A DNA stretch of 64,000 bases from Clostridium sp. M62/1 (GCF_020736365.1 NZ_CP085988.1:1618001-1682000); one strand, 5' to 3'; positions 7,884 to 17,219 are shown, numbered from the stretch's first letter. The notes: generated from the letters alone by a model not told the origin. Program-made: numbers and translations.

Positions 7884-8852
7884 ATGGAAAACATTTATAT
7901 GTCCAGAGGAGCAGACAAGGTGGTCAACACGTGTATGAAGGTCCGGCCAGGAGAGCAGATCCTGATTGTGACGGAGCTGTCCAGACTGAGCATCGCCCAG
8001 GCACTGGCCTCGGAGGTTTACCGGGCAGGGGCAGAGCCGGCCGTCTGCATCATGGAGCCGCGAAAGAGGGACGGAGAGGAGCCGCCGAAGGAAATTGCAG
8101 CAGCCATGCTGGCGAGCGACGGATTTATTTCGGTGGTTGGAAAATCCATCACCCATACAGAGGCGGTAAAATCGGCGATAGGGGCAGGCTCCCGGGGACT
8201 CGTTCTGACCCATTTTACGGAAGAGATGATGATTCACGGGGGAATCGAGGGAGATTTCGAGAAGCTGAAGCCGCTGTGCATCAATATGGCGGAGGCTATG
8301 GCAGGAGCCAAAAAAATTGTGCTGACCTCTCCGGGAGGAACACATCTGGAGTATTCTGCCGAGGGGCGCAGAGGAAACCATCTGTACTGCATGGTGGAAA
8401 AAGGGCAGTTTTCTACGCTTCCCACTGTTGAGGCAAACGTATCCCCGGTTGAGGGAAGCGCCAATGGAATTATTGTGGCAGACGGAAGCATCCCCTACAT
8501 CGGGATCGGCGTGCTGGAGGAGCCGGTGACGCTCCGGGTAGAAAATGGAAGGATTGTGGAGATCACGGGAGGACGTCAGGCCAAAATGCTGGCAGACGAT
8601 CTGGCATCCAAGAATGATCCGAACGTATATAATATAGCGGAGCATGGCGTGGGGCTGAATCCCAAGTGCCGTTTCTGCGGGTTTATGCTGGAGGACGAGG
8701 GAGTTTTCGGAACCTGCCATATCGGAATCGGAACGAGTATTACACTGGGAGGAAAGGTAAAGGCCAGCTGTCACTACGATGTGATTATGAAAAATGGAAC
8801 TATCGTGGCAGACGGAAGAGTTCTGATGGAAAATGGAGTGCCGAAAATCTGA
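7884..8852 (+). CDS. M29 aminopeptidase / NicX-like metalloenzyme
   Basis: A 322-residue cytosolic protein of the superfamily joining M29 (leucyl/T-type) aminopeptidases and the ring-cleaving dioxygenase NicX. Visible family segments are PTVEANVSPVEGSANG, VADGSIPYIG, IAEHGVGLNP and GTCHIGIGTS, then CHYDV near the C-terminus. The His of AEHG and the His-x-Asp of HYD match the likely metal ligands. The frame extends upstream to a TTG at 7746, but that would translate the promoter and the AGTAAA repeat. The ATG at 7884, with GAAGGAGG about seven bases before it, is clearly the start. It is the first gene of an operon with gltS, so a role in processing a glutamate-like compound or peptide is plausible. 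The exact reaction cannot be read from sequence. Confidence 0.8.
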   Translation: MENIYMSRGADKVVNTCMKVRPGEQILIVTELSRLSIAQALASEVYRAGAEPAVCIMEPRKRDGEEPPKEIAAAMLASDGFISVVGKSITHTEAVKSAIGAGSRGLVLTHFTEEMMIHGGIEGDFEKLKPLCINMAEAMAGAKKIVLTSPGGTHLEYSAEGRRGNHLYCMVEKGQFSTLPTVEANVSPVEGSANGIIVADGSIPYIGIGVLEEPVTLRVENGRIVEITGGRQAKMLADDLASKNDPNVYNIAEHGVGLNPKCRFCGFMLEDEGVFGTCHIGIGTSITLGGKVKASCHYDVIMKNGTIVADGRVLMENGVPKI

Positions 8853-8918
8853 TCAGAGCGATAAGGTAAAAGGCAGGGAAGGTAACGCAGGGCAGAGAAG
8901 GTTAAGGGGGAAATCAAG

Positions 8919-10106
8919 ATGACGGAGATTAGTTTCAATGTTTACTATACCATAGCGCTGGCAGTTCTGGCGCTGATGCTGGGCGATTTTATCAAAAAAC
9001 GTATTTATGTGCTTCGAAAATTCTGCATTCCGACTCCGGTGGTGGGCGGTGTACTGGTTGCGCTTCTCATTACAGCTTTAAACCTGTCCGGCACGGCTTC
9101 TGTAAGTCTGGACAGCTCGTTCAATGAATTTTTCAGCCTGCTTTTTTATGCGGGAATTGGCTATACGGCAAGCTGGAAGCTGCTGAAAAAAGGAGGACCT
9201 CAGGTGATTCTGTTCCTGGTGCTCTCCAGTATTCTGGTTGTCTTCCAGAACGGCCTGGGAATTGTGATCTGCCATATAATGGGAATTAACCCTCTGATCG
9301 GTATGGCCTGCGGCTCGATCCCCATGGTAGGAGGAAACGGTACAGCCGCTGCCTGGGGGCCCATCCTGGAGAGTGCCGGGCTGGACGCCGGAACCACGAT
9401 TGCCACAGCTGCCGCCACCTTCGGTCTGGTAGCAGGAGCGCTTCTGGGAGGACCCATTGGAAGGTTCCTCATCGAGAAAAAACATCTGAAACCCGGCTTG
9501 GAGACGAAAGAAATGAAGTTTGGAGATAAGGAGGAGGAAGCAGAGATTGATGAGAAGAGGATGACTGCCGCTGCCTATCAGATCCTGCTGACTGTGGGAC
9601 TGGGGACGCTGATTTCCTACCTTCTGGAACTGACAGGGCTTGAATTTCCTGCCTCCGTGGGAGCCATGACTGCCGCTGCCATACTGAGAAATATCGCGGA
9701 TCACTCAGATAAGCTGGATCTGAAGCTCCCGGAGCTGTCCATCATTTCCAATATATCTCTGCTGGTGTTCCTGGCCCTCTCCATGATGACCATGGAGCTG
9801 TGGAAACTGATTGACCTGGCAGTGCCCATGTTCCTTATCCTGCTGGCCCAGATGATTTTAATTACCCTGTATGGAATCTTTGTCAATTTCCGGTTTATGG
9901 GAAGAAACTTTGACGCCGCTGTGATGACGGTAGGAATGACAGGTTTCGGCCTTGGAGCTGTACCGACGGCTATGGCTAATATGCAGGTGATTGAGAGCAA
10001 GTACGGCTCCTCCCCCAGCGCATTCTTCATTGTGCCTCTCGTGGGAAGCCTGTTCATCAATCTGGTAAATTCTGCCATTATTACAGGATTTTTGAATTTT
10101 CTATAA
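8919..10106 (+). CDS. gltS: Sodium/glutamate symporter GltS
   Basis: A 395-residue inner-membrane carrier that imports glutamate with sodium. About ten to twelve hydrophobic segments are arranged as two inverted halves. Family hallmarks are CIPTPVVGGVLVALL near residue 36, GSIPMVGGNGTAAAWGP near residue 130 and GLGAVPTAMANMQ in the second half. A charged cytoplasmic loop at about 185-210 separates the halves. The ATG at 8919 is preceded by AAGGGGG. It lies 66 bases after the M29/NicX-like gene without an intervening terminator, so it is co-transcribed from the palindrome-bearing promoter and ended by the strong hairpin at 10162. Confidence 0.93.
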   Translation: MTEISFNVYYTIALAVLALMLGDFIKKRIYVLRKFCIPTPVVGGVLVALLITALNLSGTASVSLDSSFNEFFSLLFYAGIGYTASWKLLKKGGPQVILFLVLSSILVVFQNGLGIVICHIMGINPLIGMACGSIPMVGGNGTAAAWGPILESAGLDAGTTIATAAATFGLVAGALLGGPIGRFLIEKKHLKPGLETKEMKFGDKEEEAEIDEKRMTAAAYQILLTVGLGTLISYLLELTGLEFPASVGAMTAAAILRNIADHSDKLDLKLPELSIISNISLLVFLALSMMTMELWKLIDLAVPMFLILLAQMILITLYGIFVNFRFMGRNFDAAVMTVGMTGFGLGAVPTAMANMQVIESKYGSSPSAFFIVPLVGSLFINLVNSAIITGFLNFL

Positions 10107-10161
10107 GTAAAATATACCAGACACAGGCGTATGCCTGCATATTACATATTTCAGTGGAAAC

Positions 10162-10207
10162 CCTCCGGTCAGTATGATATGATATATCGTACAGCCGGAG
10201 GTTTTTT
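10162..10207 (+). terminator. Intrinsic terminator after gltS
   Basis: Arms CCTCCGG (10162-10168) and CCGGAGG (10195-10201) are followed by six T (10202-10207), 55 bases past the gltS stop. Confidence 0.85.
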
Positions 10208-10259
10208 GCGCTGTCCGGCAGTGTGAAAACCGGGAAACGGGAAAAGAGGGGGGAGAAGA

Positions 10260-11369
10260 ATGATAAAGGTATTTCTGGTGGAGGACGAGCCGATTATCAG
10301 AAAAGGAATTCGTGATAATATTGACTGGGCGGCTAATGGATTTCAGTTTGTGGGAGAAGGGGGAGACGGGGAGTATGCCTATCCCCTGATTCTGGAGATG
10401 GAGCCGGACATCCTGGTTACAGATGTCAAGATGCCCTTTATGGACGGGCTGGAGCTGAGCAGGCTGGTAAAAAAAGCCCTTCCTGATATAAAGATTGTGA
10501 TTTTAAGCGGATACAACGAGTTTGACTACGCCAAGGAAGCGATAAAGATGGGAATCAGCGACTATATCCTGAAGCCGGTGACCTCAGCGGCTCTCGTGGA
10601 GGCGTTAAAGCGGGTGGCCGATACGATCCGGGAGGAGAGAGAGAGGGAGAAGCTGCTGGAGCGGTATTTTGCCAGCTATAAAAAGTATACGGAATTTCTG
10701 GATCAGACGGACTACCGGGGAGTGGATCGGAGGCTGATTGAGGAATTTTTAAAACTGGGCTCTGTGGACGAGTGTGAGACATTTGTGGAGGAATATTTTG
10801 CGGCTGTGGGGGAGAACAACTATAAATCTCTGCTGCTTCGCCAGTATATGGTGGTAGATATTTTCTACTGTGTCCAGGAGTTTGTCAGAAATCTCGGAAT
10901 CGAGGAGGAGCTGCCGGAGAGTTTTCGGGATATAAAGAGGATCCCCCAGGCGATTACAGAGGTGGAGAAAACAAAACACTATCTGGTGGGGTTGTTCGGA
11001 TGTGCGCTGGAAGTCAGAGACAGAGTCTCCTCGGATCGGTATGGGCAGGTGATCCGCGAAGCCAAGAGCTTCATAAAGGAAAACTTTTCCAGGGGAGATT
11101 TTTCTTTAAACCTGGTAGCTGCCCATATTGGGGTAAGCCCCAGCTATTTCAGCTCCATTTTCCGGCAGGAAACGGGGCAGACCTTTGTGGAGTATCTGAC
11201 GCGGGTGAGGATTGACAGCGCCTGTGAGATGCTCAAATGCACAAATCTCAGAACTGCAGAGATCGGTGAGCGTGCAGGATACAATGATCCCCACTACTTC
11301 AGCTCTGCCTTTAAAAAGGTTATGGGAATGTCGCCGAAGGAGTATAAGACGTCGGTCAGACAGGGGTAG
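10260..11369 (+). CDS. YesN-type response regulator, REC plus AraC HTH
   Basis: A 369-residue cytosolic regulator. The REC domain (residues 1-120) has the acidic pocket VEDEP, phospho-acceptor Asp55 in VTDVKMPFMDG and the conserved Lys in YILKPVT. A linker of about 140 residues follows, then a C-terminal AraC-type double helix-turn-helix (about 265-365; VAAHIGVSPSYFSSIFRQE and AGYNDPHYFSSAFKKVMG). The start at 10260 follows GGGGGGAGA. The cognate histidine kinase is next, and then an ABC sugar importer and ara genes. YesMN pairs commonly control adjacent sugar transport operons, so the importer is the probable target. Confidence 0.94.
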   Translation: MIKVFLVEDEPIIRKGIRDNIDWAANGFQFVGEGGDGEYAYPLILEMEPDILVTDVKMPFMDGLELSRLVKKALPDIKIVILSGYNEFDYAKEAIKMGISDYILKPVTSAALVEALKRVADTIREEREREKLLERYFASYKKYTEFLDQTDYRGVDRRLIEEFLKLGSVDECETFVEEYFAAVGENNYKSLLLRQYMVVDIFYCVQEFVRNLGIEEELPESFRDIKRIPQAITEVEKTKHYLVGLFGCALEVRDRVSSDRYGQVIREAKSFIKENFSRGDFSLNLVAAHIGVSPSYFSSIFRQETGQTFVEYLTRVRIDSACEMLKCTNLRTAEIGERAGYNDPHYFSSAFKKVMGMSPKEYKTSVRQG

Positions 11370-11454
11370 CATCAGGCAGGATTGGCTGGTACTCCGGAAG
11401 GGGCCGCACCGTGGAAAAACGGCTTGAACTGCCGGAACAGGGGAGGAAAACGGG

Positions 11455-13143
11455 ATGAGAGGGCAGATAAAAACAGGTGGAGATGAAAAAAGAGAGATTC
11501 CCCGCATGAGACTGACGGAAAACTCAGAAGAAAGAAAAGAGGAACAGGAGGGCAGACAGCCTGTGAGTAATTCCGGGAAAGAGCAGGAGAGAACAGGGGC
11601 CAGAAGGATTTTATATTTTTTTACGCTGAACCGGAGGATGAGTCTGCTGATTCTGGTGACAGCAATTCCTCTGACCTGCATGGTTTTGGGGATTGTCTCC
11701 CTGATCAGAGAATACTCGGCATCCTACGCCACGATTATGTCGAATCTGAGAATTGCCAATGAATACAATATGAAATTTAAGGAGGACATGGAGTATTCCA
11801 TGTACCGGGTTATGATCGGGCTTTTGAAGCCGGAGCAGTTTCAGGACGGGGACATCATAGAGGGGAGAACCCAGTATGCTACGATAGTCAAGAATCCCTA
11901 CAATATGATCGAGTCGGCCAGGAGGGATTTTGAGTCTATTGAGAGGGAGAGAGGCTCTGACAGAGATATTAAAATCAGAGGACTTTTATCCTGCCTGGAT
12001 TCTCTGGAGACGGCGGTGAACAAGCTGATGAACGCCTCCAAGGAGACAACCCCCTACGATGTGCAGCAGTCTATCTGGGAGAATGATATTCAGGGACTCT
12101 GTTCCATGATTCAGGACTACATAAACCAGTATATCTATTATGAGACTCTGAGAATGGAGCGTCTGCAGAAGGATCTGGAAACCCAGACAACCCGGCTGCT
12201 CATGATATACCTGGTACTGCTGGCTGCGGTGCTGACTGTGGGATTTGCGATTGCGGCAGCGATTGCCCGTTCCGTGACAGGGCCGGTGAAAGATCTCACG
12301 GAGACGGCCCGCAGGCTGGGGCAGGGGGATCTGAAGGCCCGGGCGGCCATGAGCGGCATGGCAGAGATCAATGTTCTGGCGAGAACCTTTAATATTATGA
12401 GCGATGAAATTGCTGGGCTGATGGATAAGACCAGGAGGGAACAGGAGAATCTGCGTGTGATGGAGCTGAAGCTGAGGCAGGAGCAGATTAACCCTCATTT
12501 CCTCTACAATACTCTGGACTCCATTGTCTGGATGGCAGAAGGGGGAAACAACAGGCAGGTAGTGGAGATGACCTCGGATTTGAGCGACTTCTTCCGGACG
12601 GTGCTCTCTGAAGGACACGATTTCATCACCATCGCAGAGGAGGAACAGCATATCAGAAGCTATCTGAAAATCCAGAAGATCCGCTATGAGGATGTGCTGG
12701 ACTACCGGATAGAGATGGAGGAGAGGATCCGCAGCAGGGTGGTGCTCAAGATGATCCTCCAGCCTATCGTGGAGAATGCCCTCTACCATGGAATTAAGAA
12801 TAAACGAGGAGGAGGCACAATCTCCATCCGCGGATATGAGGATAAAAACGGGATTGTCTTCGAGGTAGAGGATGACGGAACCGGAATGGATCAGGAAACT
12901 CTCTCAAAACTGAGAGAAAAGATAAAGAGCGGCAGAGAGGGCAGGGAGGAGCCGGTCAGAAAGAGCGGAGGCTTCGGACTGAGCAACGTGGCCCAGAGGC
13001 TTTCCATGTACTATGGAGAATCGTCGGCCCTTGTGATTGAATCAGAGAAGGGTGTGGGCACCTGCGTAAAGCTGTATCTGGGGCAGATTCCCCTTTCCCG
13101 CCGGGAGGATGAGAAAAGCAGAACAGAGCAGGTGCGGCCATGA
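11455..13143 (+). CDS. YesM-type sensor histidine kinase
   Basis: A 562-residue membrane sensor partnered with the preceding regulator. An unusually long, charged cytoplasmic N-terminus (about 60 residues, KEEQEG region) precedes TM1 (about 63-83). An extracellular sensing region of about 160 residues follows, then TM2 (about 246-268) and a HAMP linker (RLGQGDLKARAAM). The histidine-kinase box is QINPHFLYNTLDS with phospho-His348, and the ATPase domain has PIVENALYHGIKN (N box), DDGTGMD (G1) and GGFGLSNV (G2). A later in-frame Met could trim the N-terminus, but GAGGAAA supports the ATG at 11455. The sensing domain is not a known type to me; a sugar or sugar-binding protein signal is inferred from context. 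Confidence 0.93.
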   Translation: MRGQIKTGGDEKREIPRMRLTENSEERKEEQEGRQPVSNSGKEQERTGARRILYFFTLNRRMSLLILVTAIPLTCMVLGIVSLIREYSASYATIMSNLRIANEYNMKFKEDMEYSMYRVMIGLLKPEQFQDGDIIEGRTQYATIVKNPYNMIESARRDFESIERERGSDRDIKIRGLLSCLDSLETAVNKLMNASKETTPYDVQQSIWENDIQGLCSMIQDYINQYIYYETLRMERLQKDLETQTTRLLMIYLVLLAAVLTVGFAIAAAIARSVTGPVKDLTETARRLGQGDLKARAAMSGMAEINVLARTFNIMSDEIAGLMDKTRREQENLRVMELKLRQEQINPHFLYNTLDSIVWMAEGGNNRQVVEMTSDLSDFFRTVLSEGHDFITIAEEEQHIRSYLKIQKIRYEDVLDYRIEMEERIRSRVVLKMILQPIVENALYHGIKNKRGGGTISIRGYEDKNGIVFEVEDDGTGMDQETLSKLREKIKSGREGREEPVRKSGGFGLSNVAQRLSMYYGESSALVIESEKGVGTCVKLYLGQIPLSRREDEKSRTEQVRP

Positions 13144-13239
13144 GAGCTACCTTAAAAAAACATACCTTTATAGTAAAAAAATATACGTTTTATTATTGAC
13201 AGAAAAAATTTCTTAAAAAAATTATACTTTTTTCAAAAG

Positions 13240-13271
13240 AAGCTCTGTTTAAAAAAGACAGGGCTTTTTTT
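13240..13271 (+). terminator. Intrinsic terminator between the kinase and the binding-protein gene
   Basis: Arms AAGCTCTGT (13240-13248) and ACAGGGCTT (13258-13266, one G-T pair) run into seven T (13265-13271). It ends the two-component transcript or attenuates reading into the transporter operon. Confidence 0.8.
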
Positions 13272-13276
13272 ATAAT
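13248..13276 (+). promoter_or_regulatory. Putative promoter of the sugar ABC operon
   Basis: TATAAT (13271-13276) immediately follows the terminator T tract, with TTTAAA (13248-13253) 17 bases upstream as a weak -35. The leader would be about 35 bases. A weak -35 fits a promoter that needs an activator such as the adjacent YesN-type regulator. The AT-rich 13150-13235 stretch, which contains a TTGACA at 13196, could hold the activator site or another promoter. Confidence 0.45.
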
Positions 13277-13317
13277 AAAGTTATCAGAAACGGAACTGAA
13301 AAAAGGAGGAAACAAAT

Positions 13318-14391
13318 ATGAAAAAGAGATTCTTATCAATCGCTCTGATGATGGCTATGTCAGCATCCCTGATCGCGTGCAGCTCTCAGGCAGAAGCACC
13401 GGCTGAGACAACAGCAGCAGGAACAGAGGCAGCTGACACAGAGGCAGCTTCTGAGGCAGGAGAGGAAGCAGCTGCCGATACAGCTGACGGCGATCTGATT
13501 ACAGTGGGCTATGCACAGGTTGGCGCTGAGTCTGACTGGAGAACAGCTAACACAGAGTCCTTTAAGTCCACTTTCACAGAGGAGAACGGCTACAAGCTGA
13601 TCTTTGATGATGCACAGCAGAAACAGGAAAATCAGATTAAGGCAATCCGTTCCTTCATCCAGCAGGATGTAGATTACATAGTTGTTGCCCCTGTTGTAGA
13701 GACAGGATGGGAGACAGTTCTCGAGGAGGCCAAGGAAGCAGGAATTCCGGTTATCCTTTCTGACCGTCAGATGCAGGTTTCCGATGACAGCCTGTATGAG
13801 TGCTGGGTAGGAGGAAACTTCATCAAAGAGGGCGAGACCTGCGGAAACTGGCTGGCTGATTACCTGGAGTCTCAGGGAAGAGCAGACGAGGACATCAACA
13901 TCGTTACTATTCAGGGTACCATCGGCGCTTCTGCACAGATTGGACGTACAGAGGGATTCGGAAACATTCTGGAGCAGCATCCAAACTGGCATATGCTTGA
14001 CATGCAGTCCGGAGACTTCACACAGGCTAAGGGCCAGGAAGTTATGGAGTCCTTCTTAAAGAGCTACGATGATATTGACGTAGTTGTATGCGAGAACGAC
14101 AACTCCGCATTTGGTGCAATCGATGCCATCAAGGCAGCAGGAAAGACCTGCGGACCGGACGGAGACATCATCGTTGTAGGTTTCGACTCTGTAAAAGCTG
14201 CATTTGAGTCTATGATCGCAGGCGACATGAATGCTACCTTCGAGTGCAACCCGCTTCACGGACCTCGTGTAGATGAGATTATTCAGAAGTTAGAGGCAGG
14301 AGAGGAAGTAGAGAAGATTCAGTACGTTGACGAGGGATACTTCGACACAACAATGGATCTGGAGTCCATCCTGGAGACAAGAGCATACTAA
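13318..14391 (+). CDS. Sugar ABC transporter substrate-binding lipoprotein, YtfQ type
   Basis: A 357-residue extracellular binding protein. The signal sequence ends in lipobox LIAC with lipid-modified Cys21. A Glu/Ala/Thr-rich flexible linker spans about residues 24-60, then a type I periplasmic-binding fold (VGYAQVGAESDWRTANTES, DDAQQKQENQIKAIRSFI, PVILSDRQ, NDNSAFGAIDAIKAAG). The AQVGAESDWR and QKQENQIKAIRSF pattern is that of YtfQ-like furanose binders. AAGGAGGAAAC precedes the start. A strong hairpin after the gene probably stabilises its message relative to the membrane genes. The adjacent ara genes suggest L-arabinose or an arabinofuranoside as ligand (inference). Confidence 0.93.
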   Translation: MKKRFLSIALMMAMSASLIACSSQAEAPAETTAAGTEAADTEAASEAGEEAAADTADGDLITVGYAQVGAESDWRTANTESFKSTFTEENGYKLIFDDAQQKQENQIKAIRSFIQQDVDYIVVAPVVETGWETVLEEAKEAGIPVILSDRQMQVSDDSLYECWVGGNFIKEGETCGNWLADYLESQGRADEDINIVTIQGTIGASAQIGRTEGFGNILEQHPNWHMLDMQSGDFTQAKGQEVMESFLKSYDDIDVVVCENDNSAFGAIDAIKAAGKTCGPDGDIIVVGFDSVKAAFESMIAGDMNATFECNPLHGPRVDEIIQKLEAGEEVEKIQYVDEGYFDTTMDLESILETRAY

Positions 14392-14444
14392 TTAAAAGCA
14401 TATAAAGAAGAATCAGAGCAGCCCGATGATTCATCAGCTAAGAT

Positions 14445-14478
14445 GCGGGGGCCGAAGGCGGAGGCCTTTGGCCCCCGC
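14445..14478 (+). terminator. Strong intra-operon hairpin after the binding-protein gene
   Basis: Outer arms GCGGGGGCC (14445-14453) and GGCCCCCGC (14470-14478), with further inner pairing AAGGC/GCCTT, are followed by TTTCGCATTT. It probably allows partial read-through, giving an excess of binding-protein mRNA over downstream transporter mRNA. Confidence 0.75.
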
Positions 14479-14645
14479 TTTCGCATTTCAGGGGAAATTC
14501 AACAGGATTTTCTGTGAGGTGAGAGAGCCCTGCCGGGCAGGAGCAAGCTCAGGTGAGGCAAAATCAGCCCTGGAAAAGACCCCCTGGGAGGGATTCTATA
14601 CAGAAGGCTGACGGGCAGAATGGAAGGTAAGGAGGCAGGACGTTT

Positions 14646-16160
14646 ATGGAACAGGGCAGCGTGCTAGAAATGAGACACATTTATAAAACGTTTCCGGGCG
14701 TGAAGGCTCTCCAGAACGTAGATTTTACCCTGAAAAAGGGAGAGATCCATGCACTGATGGGAGAGAACGGAGCAGGAAAATCCACGCTCATCAAGGTGCT
14801 TACGGGAGTGGAGGAGTTTGAGACGGGAGAGATCCGCGTTGACGGCATAGAAGGAAACGTCGTAAACAGAAGTCCCCAGGAGGCGCAGAAGAGAGGAATC
14901 AGCACCGTTTACCAGGAGATTAACCTCTGTCCGAATCTGACGGTTGCGGAAAATCTCTTCATTGGAAGAGAGCCGAGAAAGGGAGGCTTTATTGACTGGA
15001 AGGAAATGAACCGCCGTTCGGCAAAGCTCTTAGAGGAGCTGGATATTCATGCGGATGTAACGAAGACAATCGACAATTATTCCATTGCCATCCAGCAGAT
15101 GATCGCTATTGCGAGGGCAGTGGATATGTCGGCGAAGGTTCTGATCCTGGATGAGCCCACGTCCTCCCTGGATGACGGCGAGGTAGAAAAGCTGTTCTCC
15201 CTGATGCGCAGGCTCAAGGGAGAAGGGGTAGGCATCATTTTTGTCACCCACTTCTTAGAGCAGGTGTATGCAGTCTGCGACAAGATCACAGTTCTTCGAA
15301 ACGGCCAGCTGGTGGGGCAGTACACAACGGCGGAGCTTCCCAGAGTACAGCTTGTGGCCAGAATGATGGGGAAGGATTTTGACGATCTGGCATCCATCAA
15401 GACAGAGAAAACAGAGATCCGGGAGAGCGAGGAGGATCTGGTTATCAAGGCGGTAGGCCTTGGAAAGAAGGGGTACATAAAGCCCTTTGATCTGGTTATC
15501 AGAAAGGGAGAGGTCGTAGGCTTTACGGGACTTCTCGGCTCCGGGCGATCCGAGACTGTAAGACTCCTGTACGGGGCGGAGAAGGCTGACTCCGGAGAAC
15601 TTTTTGTGAAAGGACAGAAGCATCTGGCAAAGAACCCCCTCTCCTCCATGAACTGCGGTATGGCCTATCTTCCCGAGGATCGGAAAAACGAGGGAATCAT
15701 TGCAGATCTCTCTGTGAGGGAGAATCTGATCCTGGCCCTCCAGGCTAAGAGAGGTGTGTTCAGGCTCCTTTCCAGAAAGCAGCAGGAGGAGTTCACGGAC
15801 AAATACATCGAGATGCTGCAGATTAAGACTGCCAGCCGGGAGACGCCGATTAAATCCCTGTCGGGAGGAAATCAGCAGAAGGTTATCATCGGAAGATGGC
15901 TTCTTACAAATCCGGATTTCCTGATTCTCGACGAGCCTACAAGGGGAATCGATGTTGGAACCAAGACAGAAATCCAGAAGCTGGTGGTGGAGCTGGCCAA
16001 GAAGGGCATGGCTGTGGTATTTATCTCCTCCGAGATTGAGGAGATGCTCAGAACCTGCGATCGCATGGTCGTAATGAGGGACAGCACTAAGGTAGGCGAG
16101 CTTTACGGCGATGAGATGAATCAGGCCAGCATTATGGCAACCATTGCGGGAGGTCAGTGA
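14646..16160 (+). CDS. Sugar ABC transporter ATP-binding protein, RbsA/YtfR type
   Basis: A 504-residue protein with two fused nucleotide-binding domains, as in ribose and galactofuranose importers. Domain 1 (about residues 5-240) has Walker A GENGAGKST and Walker B LILDEPTSSLD. Its signature region (NYSIAIQQMIAIARA) lacks LSGGQ, which is usual for this family. Domain 2 (about 255-500) has GLLGSGRSE in place of a canonical Walker A, a proper signature LSGGNQQKVIIGRWL and Walker B LILDEPTRGID. AAGGAGG precedes the ATG. It ends one base before the permease start. It powers import of the sugar captured by the upstream lipoprotein. Confidence 0.94.
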   Translation: MEQGSVLEMRHIYKTFPGVKALQNVDFTLKKGEIHALMGENGAGKSTLIKVLTGVEEFETGEIRVDGIEGNVVNRSPQEAQKRGISTVYQEINLCPNLTVAENLFIGREPRKGGFIDWKEMNRRSAKLLEELDIHADVTKTIDNYSIAIQQMIAIARAVDMSAKVLILDEPTSSLDDGEVEKLFSLMRRLKGEGVGIIFVTHFLEQVYAVCDKITVLRNGQLVGQYTTAELPRVQLVARMMGKDFDDLASIKTEKTEIRESEEDLVIKAVGLGKKGYIKPFDLVIRKGEVVGFTGLLGSGRSETVRLLYGAEKADSGELFVKGQKHLAKNPLSSMNCGMAYLPEDRKNEGIIADLSVRENLILALQAKRGVFRLLSRKQQEEFTDKYIEMLQIKTASRETPIKSLSGGNQQKVIIGRWLLTNPDFLILDEPTRGIDVGTKTEIQKLVVELAKKGMAVVFISSEIEEMLRTCDRMVVMRDSTKVGELYGDEMNQASIMATIAGGQ

Positions 16161-16161
16161 T

Positions 16162-17217
16162 ATGAGTGGGACATTAAAAAATATTACGTCAAAGCGGCTG
16201 TTTCTGCCGATTTTCTGCCTGGCTCTGGTGCTTTTGATCAATGTGATTACCACGCCGGACTTTTTTCAGATCTCCGTGAGAGACGGAGTACTCTACGGAT
16301 ACATTATCGATATTATCAACCGTGCGTCAGAGCTTGTGATACTGGCAATCGGAATGACCCTGGTTGTCTCCGCCTCCGCCGGAACGGATATCTCCGTGGG
16401 CGCGATCATGGCTGTGAGTGCAGCAGTCTGCTGCAACCTGCTGACAGGCGGAGAGAGAGCCGCTACTGAGCTGGCAGCGCCTCTGTTCATGGGCTTTGGA
16501 GCAGCGCTCTTAGTGGGTATCCTCATCGGCTGCTTTAACGGTTTTCTCGTTGCAAAACTGAATATTCAGCCCATGGTGGCAACCCTTATTATGTTTACGG
16601 CAGGCCGCGGTATTGCCCAGCTGATTACAGACGGCCAGATTACCTATGTGAGGGTGGACAGCTATAAGCTGCTGGGCGCTTCGTTTCCGGGATTCCCGGT
16701 GCCCACGCCTTTTATTGTGGCAGTCATTATGGTGGCTGTGACGGCGCTGATTTTAAAGAAAACGGCTCTTGGAATGTACATACAGTCAGTAGGTATCAAT
16801 AAACGGGCATCCAGGCTTATCGGAATCAAGGCCGTGTTTATTATTTTCCTTACTTATGCCTACTGCGGACTCTGTGCCGGACTGTCGGGACTGATTGCCT
16901 CCAGCCGTATCTACTCGGCGGATGCCAACAATATCGGACTGAACATGGAGCTGGACGCTATTCTGGCGGTGGCCATCGGCGGCAACTCCCTGGGCGGAGG
17001 AAAGTTTTCTCTGGCAGGCTCTGTGATCGGAGCCTATACGATCCAGGCCCTCACCACAACCCTGTACGCTATGCATGTATCTTCGGATCAGGTTCCTGTC
17101 TATAAGGCGGTTGTGGTTGTCATCATTGTGGCACTCCAGTCACCGGGATTTGCCAGATGGAAAAAATCTCTGTCCAGAAAGCAAGAGAAAATGCAGCTTG
17201 AGGGAAAGGAGGCTTAA
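16162..17217 (+). CDS. Sugar ABC transporter permease, YtfT type
   Basis: A 351-residue BPD_transp_2 family permease with about nine membrane helices. Hallmarks are GMTLVVSASAGTDISVGAIMAVSA near residue 65, GCFNGFLVAKLNIQPMVATLI and the C-terminal GGNSLGGGKFSLAGSVIGA. The frame could be opened six codons earlier at a TTG inside the ATPase gene. The ATG at 16162, one base after the ATPase stop and with GGGAGG nine bases ahead, is the better start. It forms the channel together with the second permease that follows. Confidence 0.94.
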   Translation: MSGTLKNITSKRLFLPIFCLALVLLINVITTPDFFQISVRDGVLYGYIIDIINRASELVILAIGMTLVVSASAGTDISVGAIMAVSAAVCCNLLTGGERAATELAAPLFMGFGAALLVGILIGCFNGFLVAKLNIQPMVATLIMFTAGRGIAQLITDGQITYVRVDSYKLLGASFPGFPVPTPFIVAVIMVAVTALILKKTALGMYIQSVGINKRASRLIGIKAVFIIFLTYAYCGLCAGLSGLIASSRIYSADANNIGLNMELDAILAVAIGGNSLGGGKFSLAGSVIGAYTIQALTTTLYAMHVSSDQVPVYKAVVVVIIVALQSPGFARWKKSLSRKQEKMQLEGKEA

Positions 17218-17219
17218 CT

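Noticed and set aside
7806-8774. A 322-codon minus-strand frame antisense to the M29/NicX-like gene
   Set aside because: It fully mirrors a well-supported gene, contains His/Cys/Ser-rich composition typical of antisense frames, and has no domain.
13150-13240. TTGACA at 13196 as the main promoter of the sugar operon
   Set aside because: The nearest TATACT is 21 bases away, too far for a standard promoter, and a terminator follows before the gene. The TATAAT at 13271 is the better candidate.
15255-16253. A 332-codon minus-strand frame antisense to the sugar ATPase gene
   Set aside because: Shadow of a strongly supported ABC ATPase gene; no independent signals.
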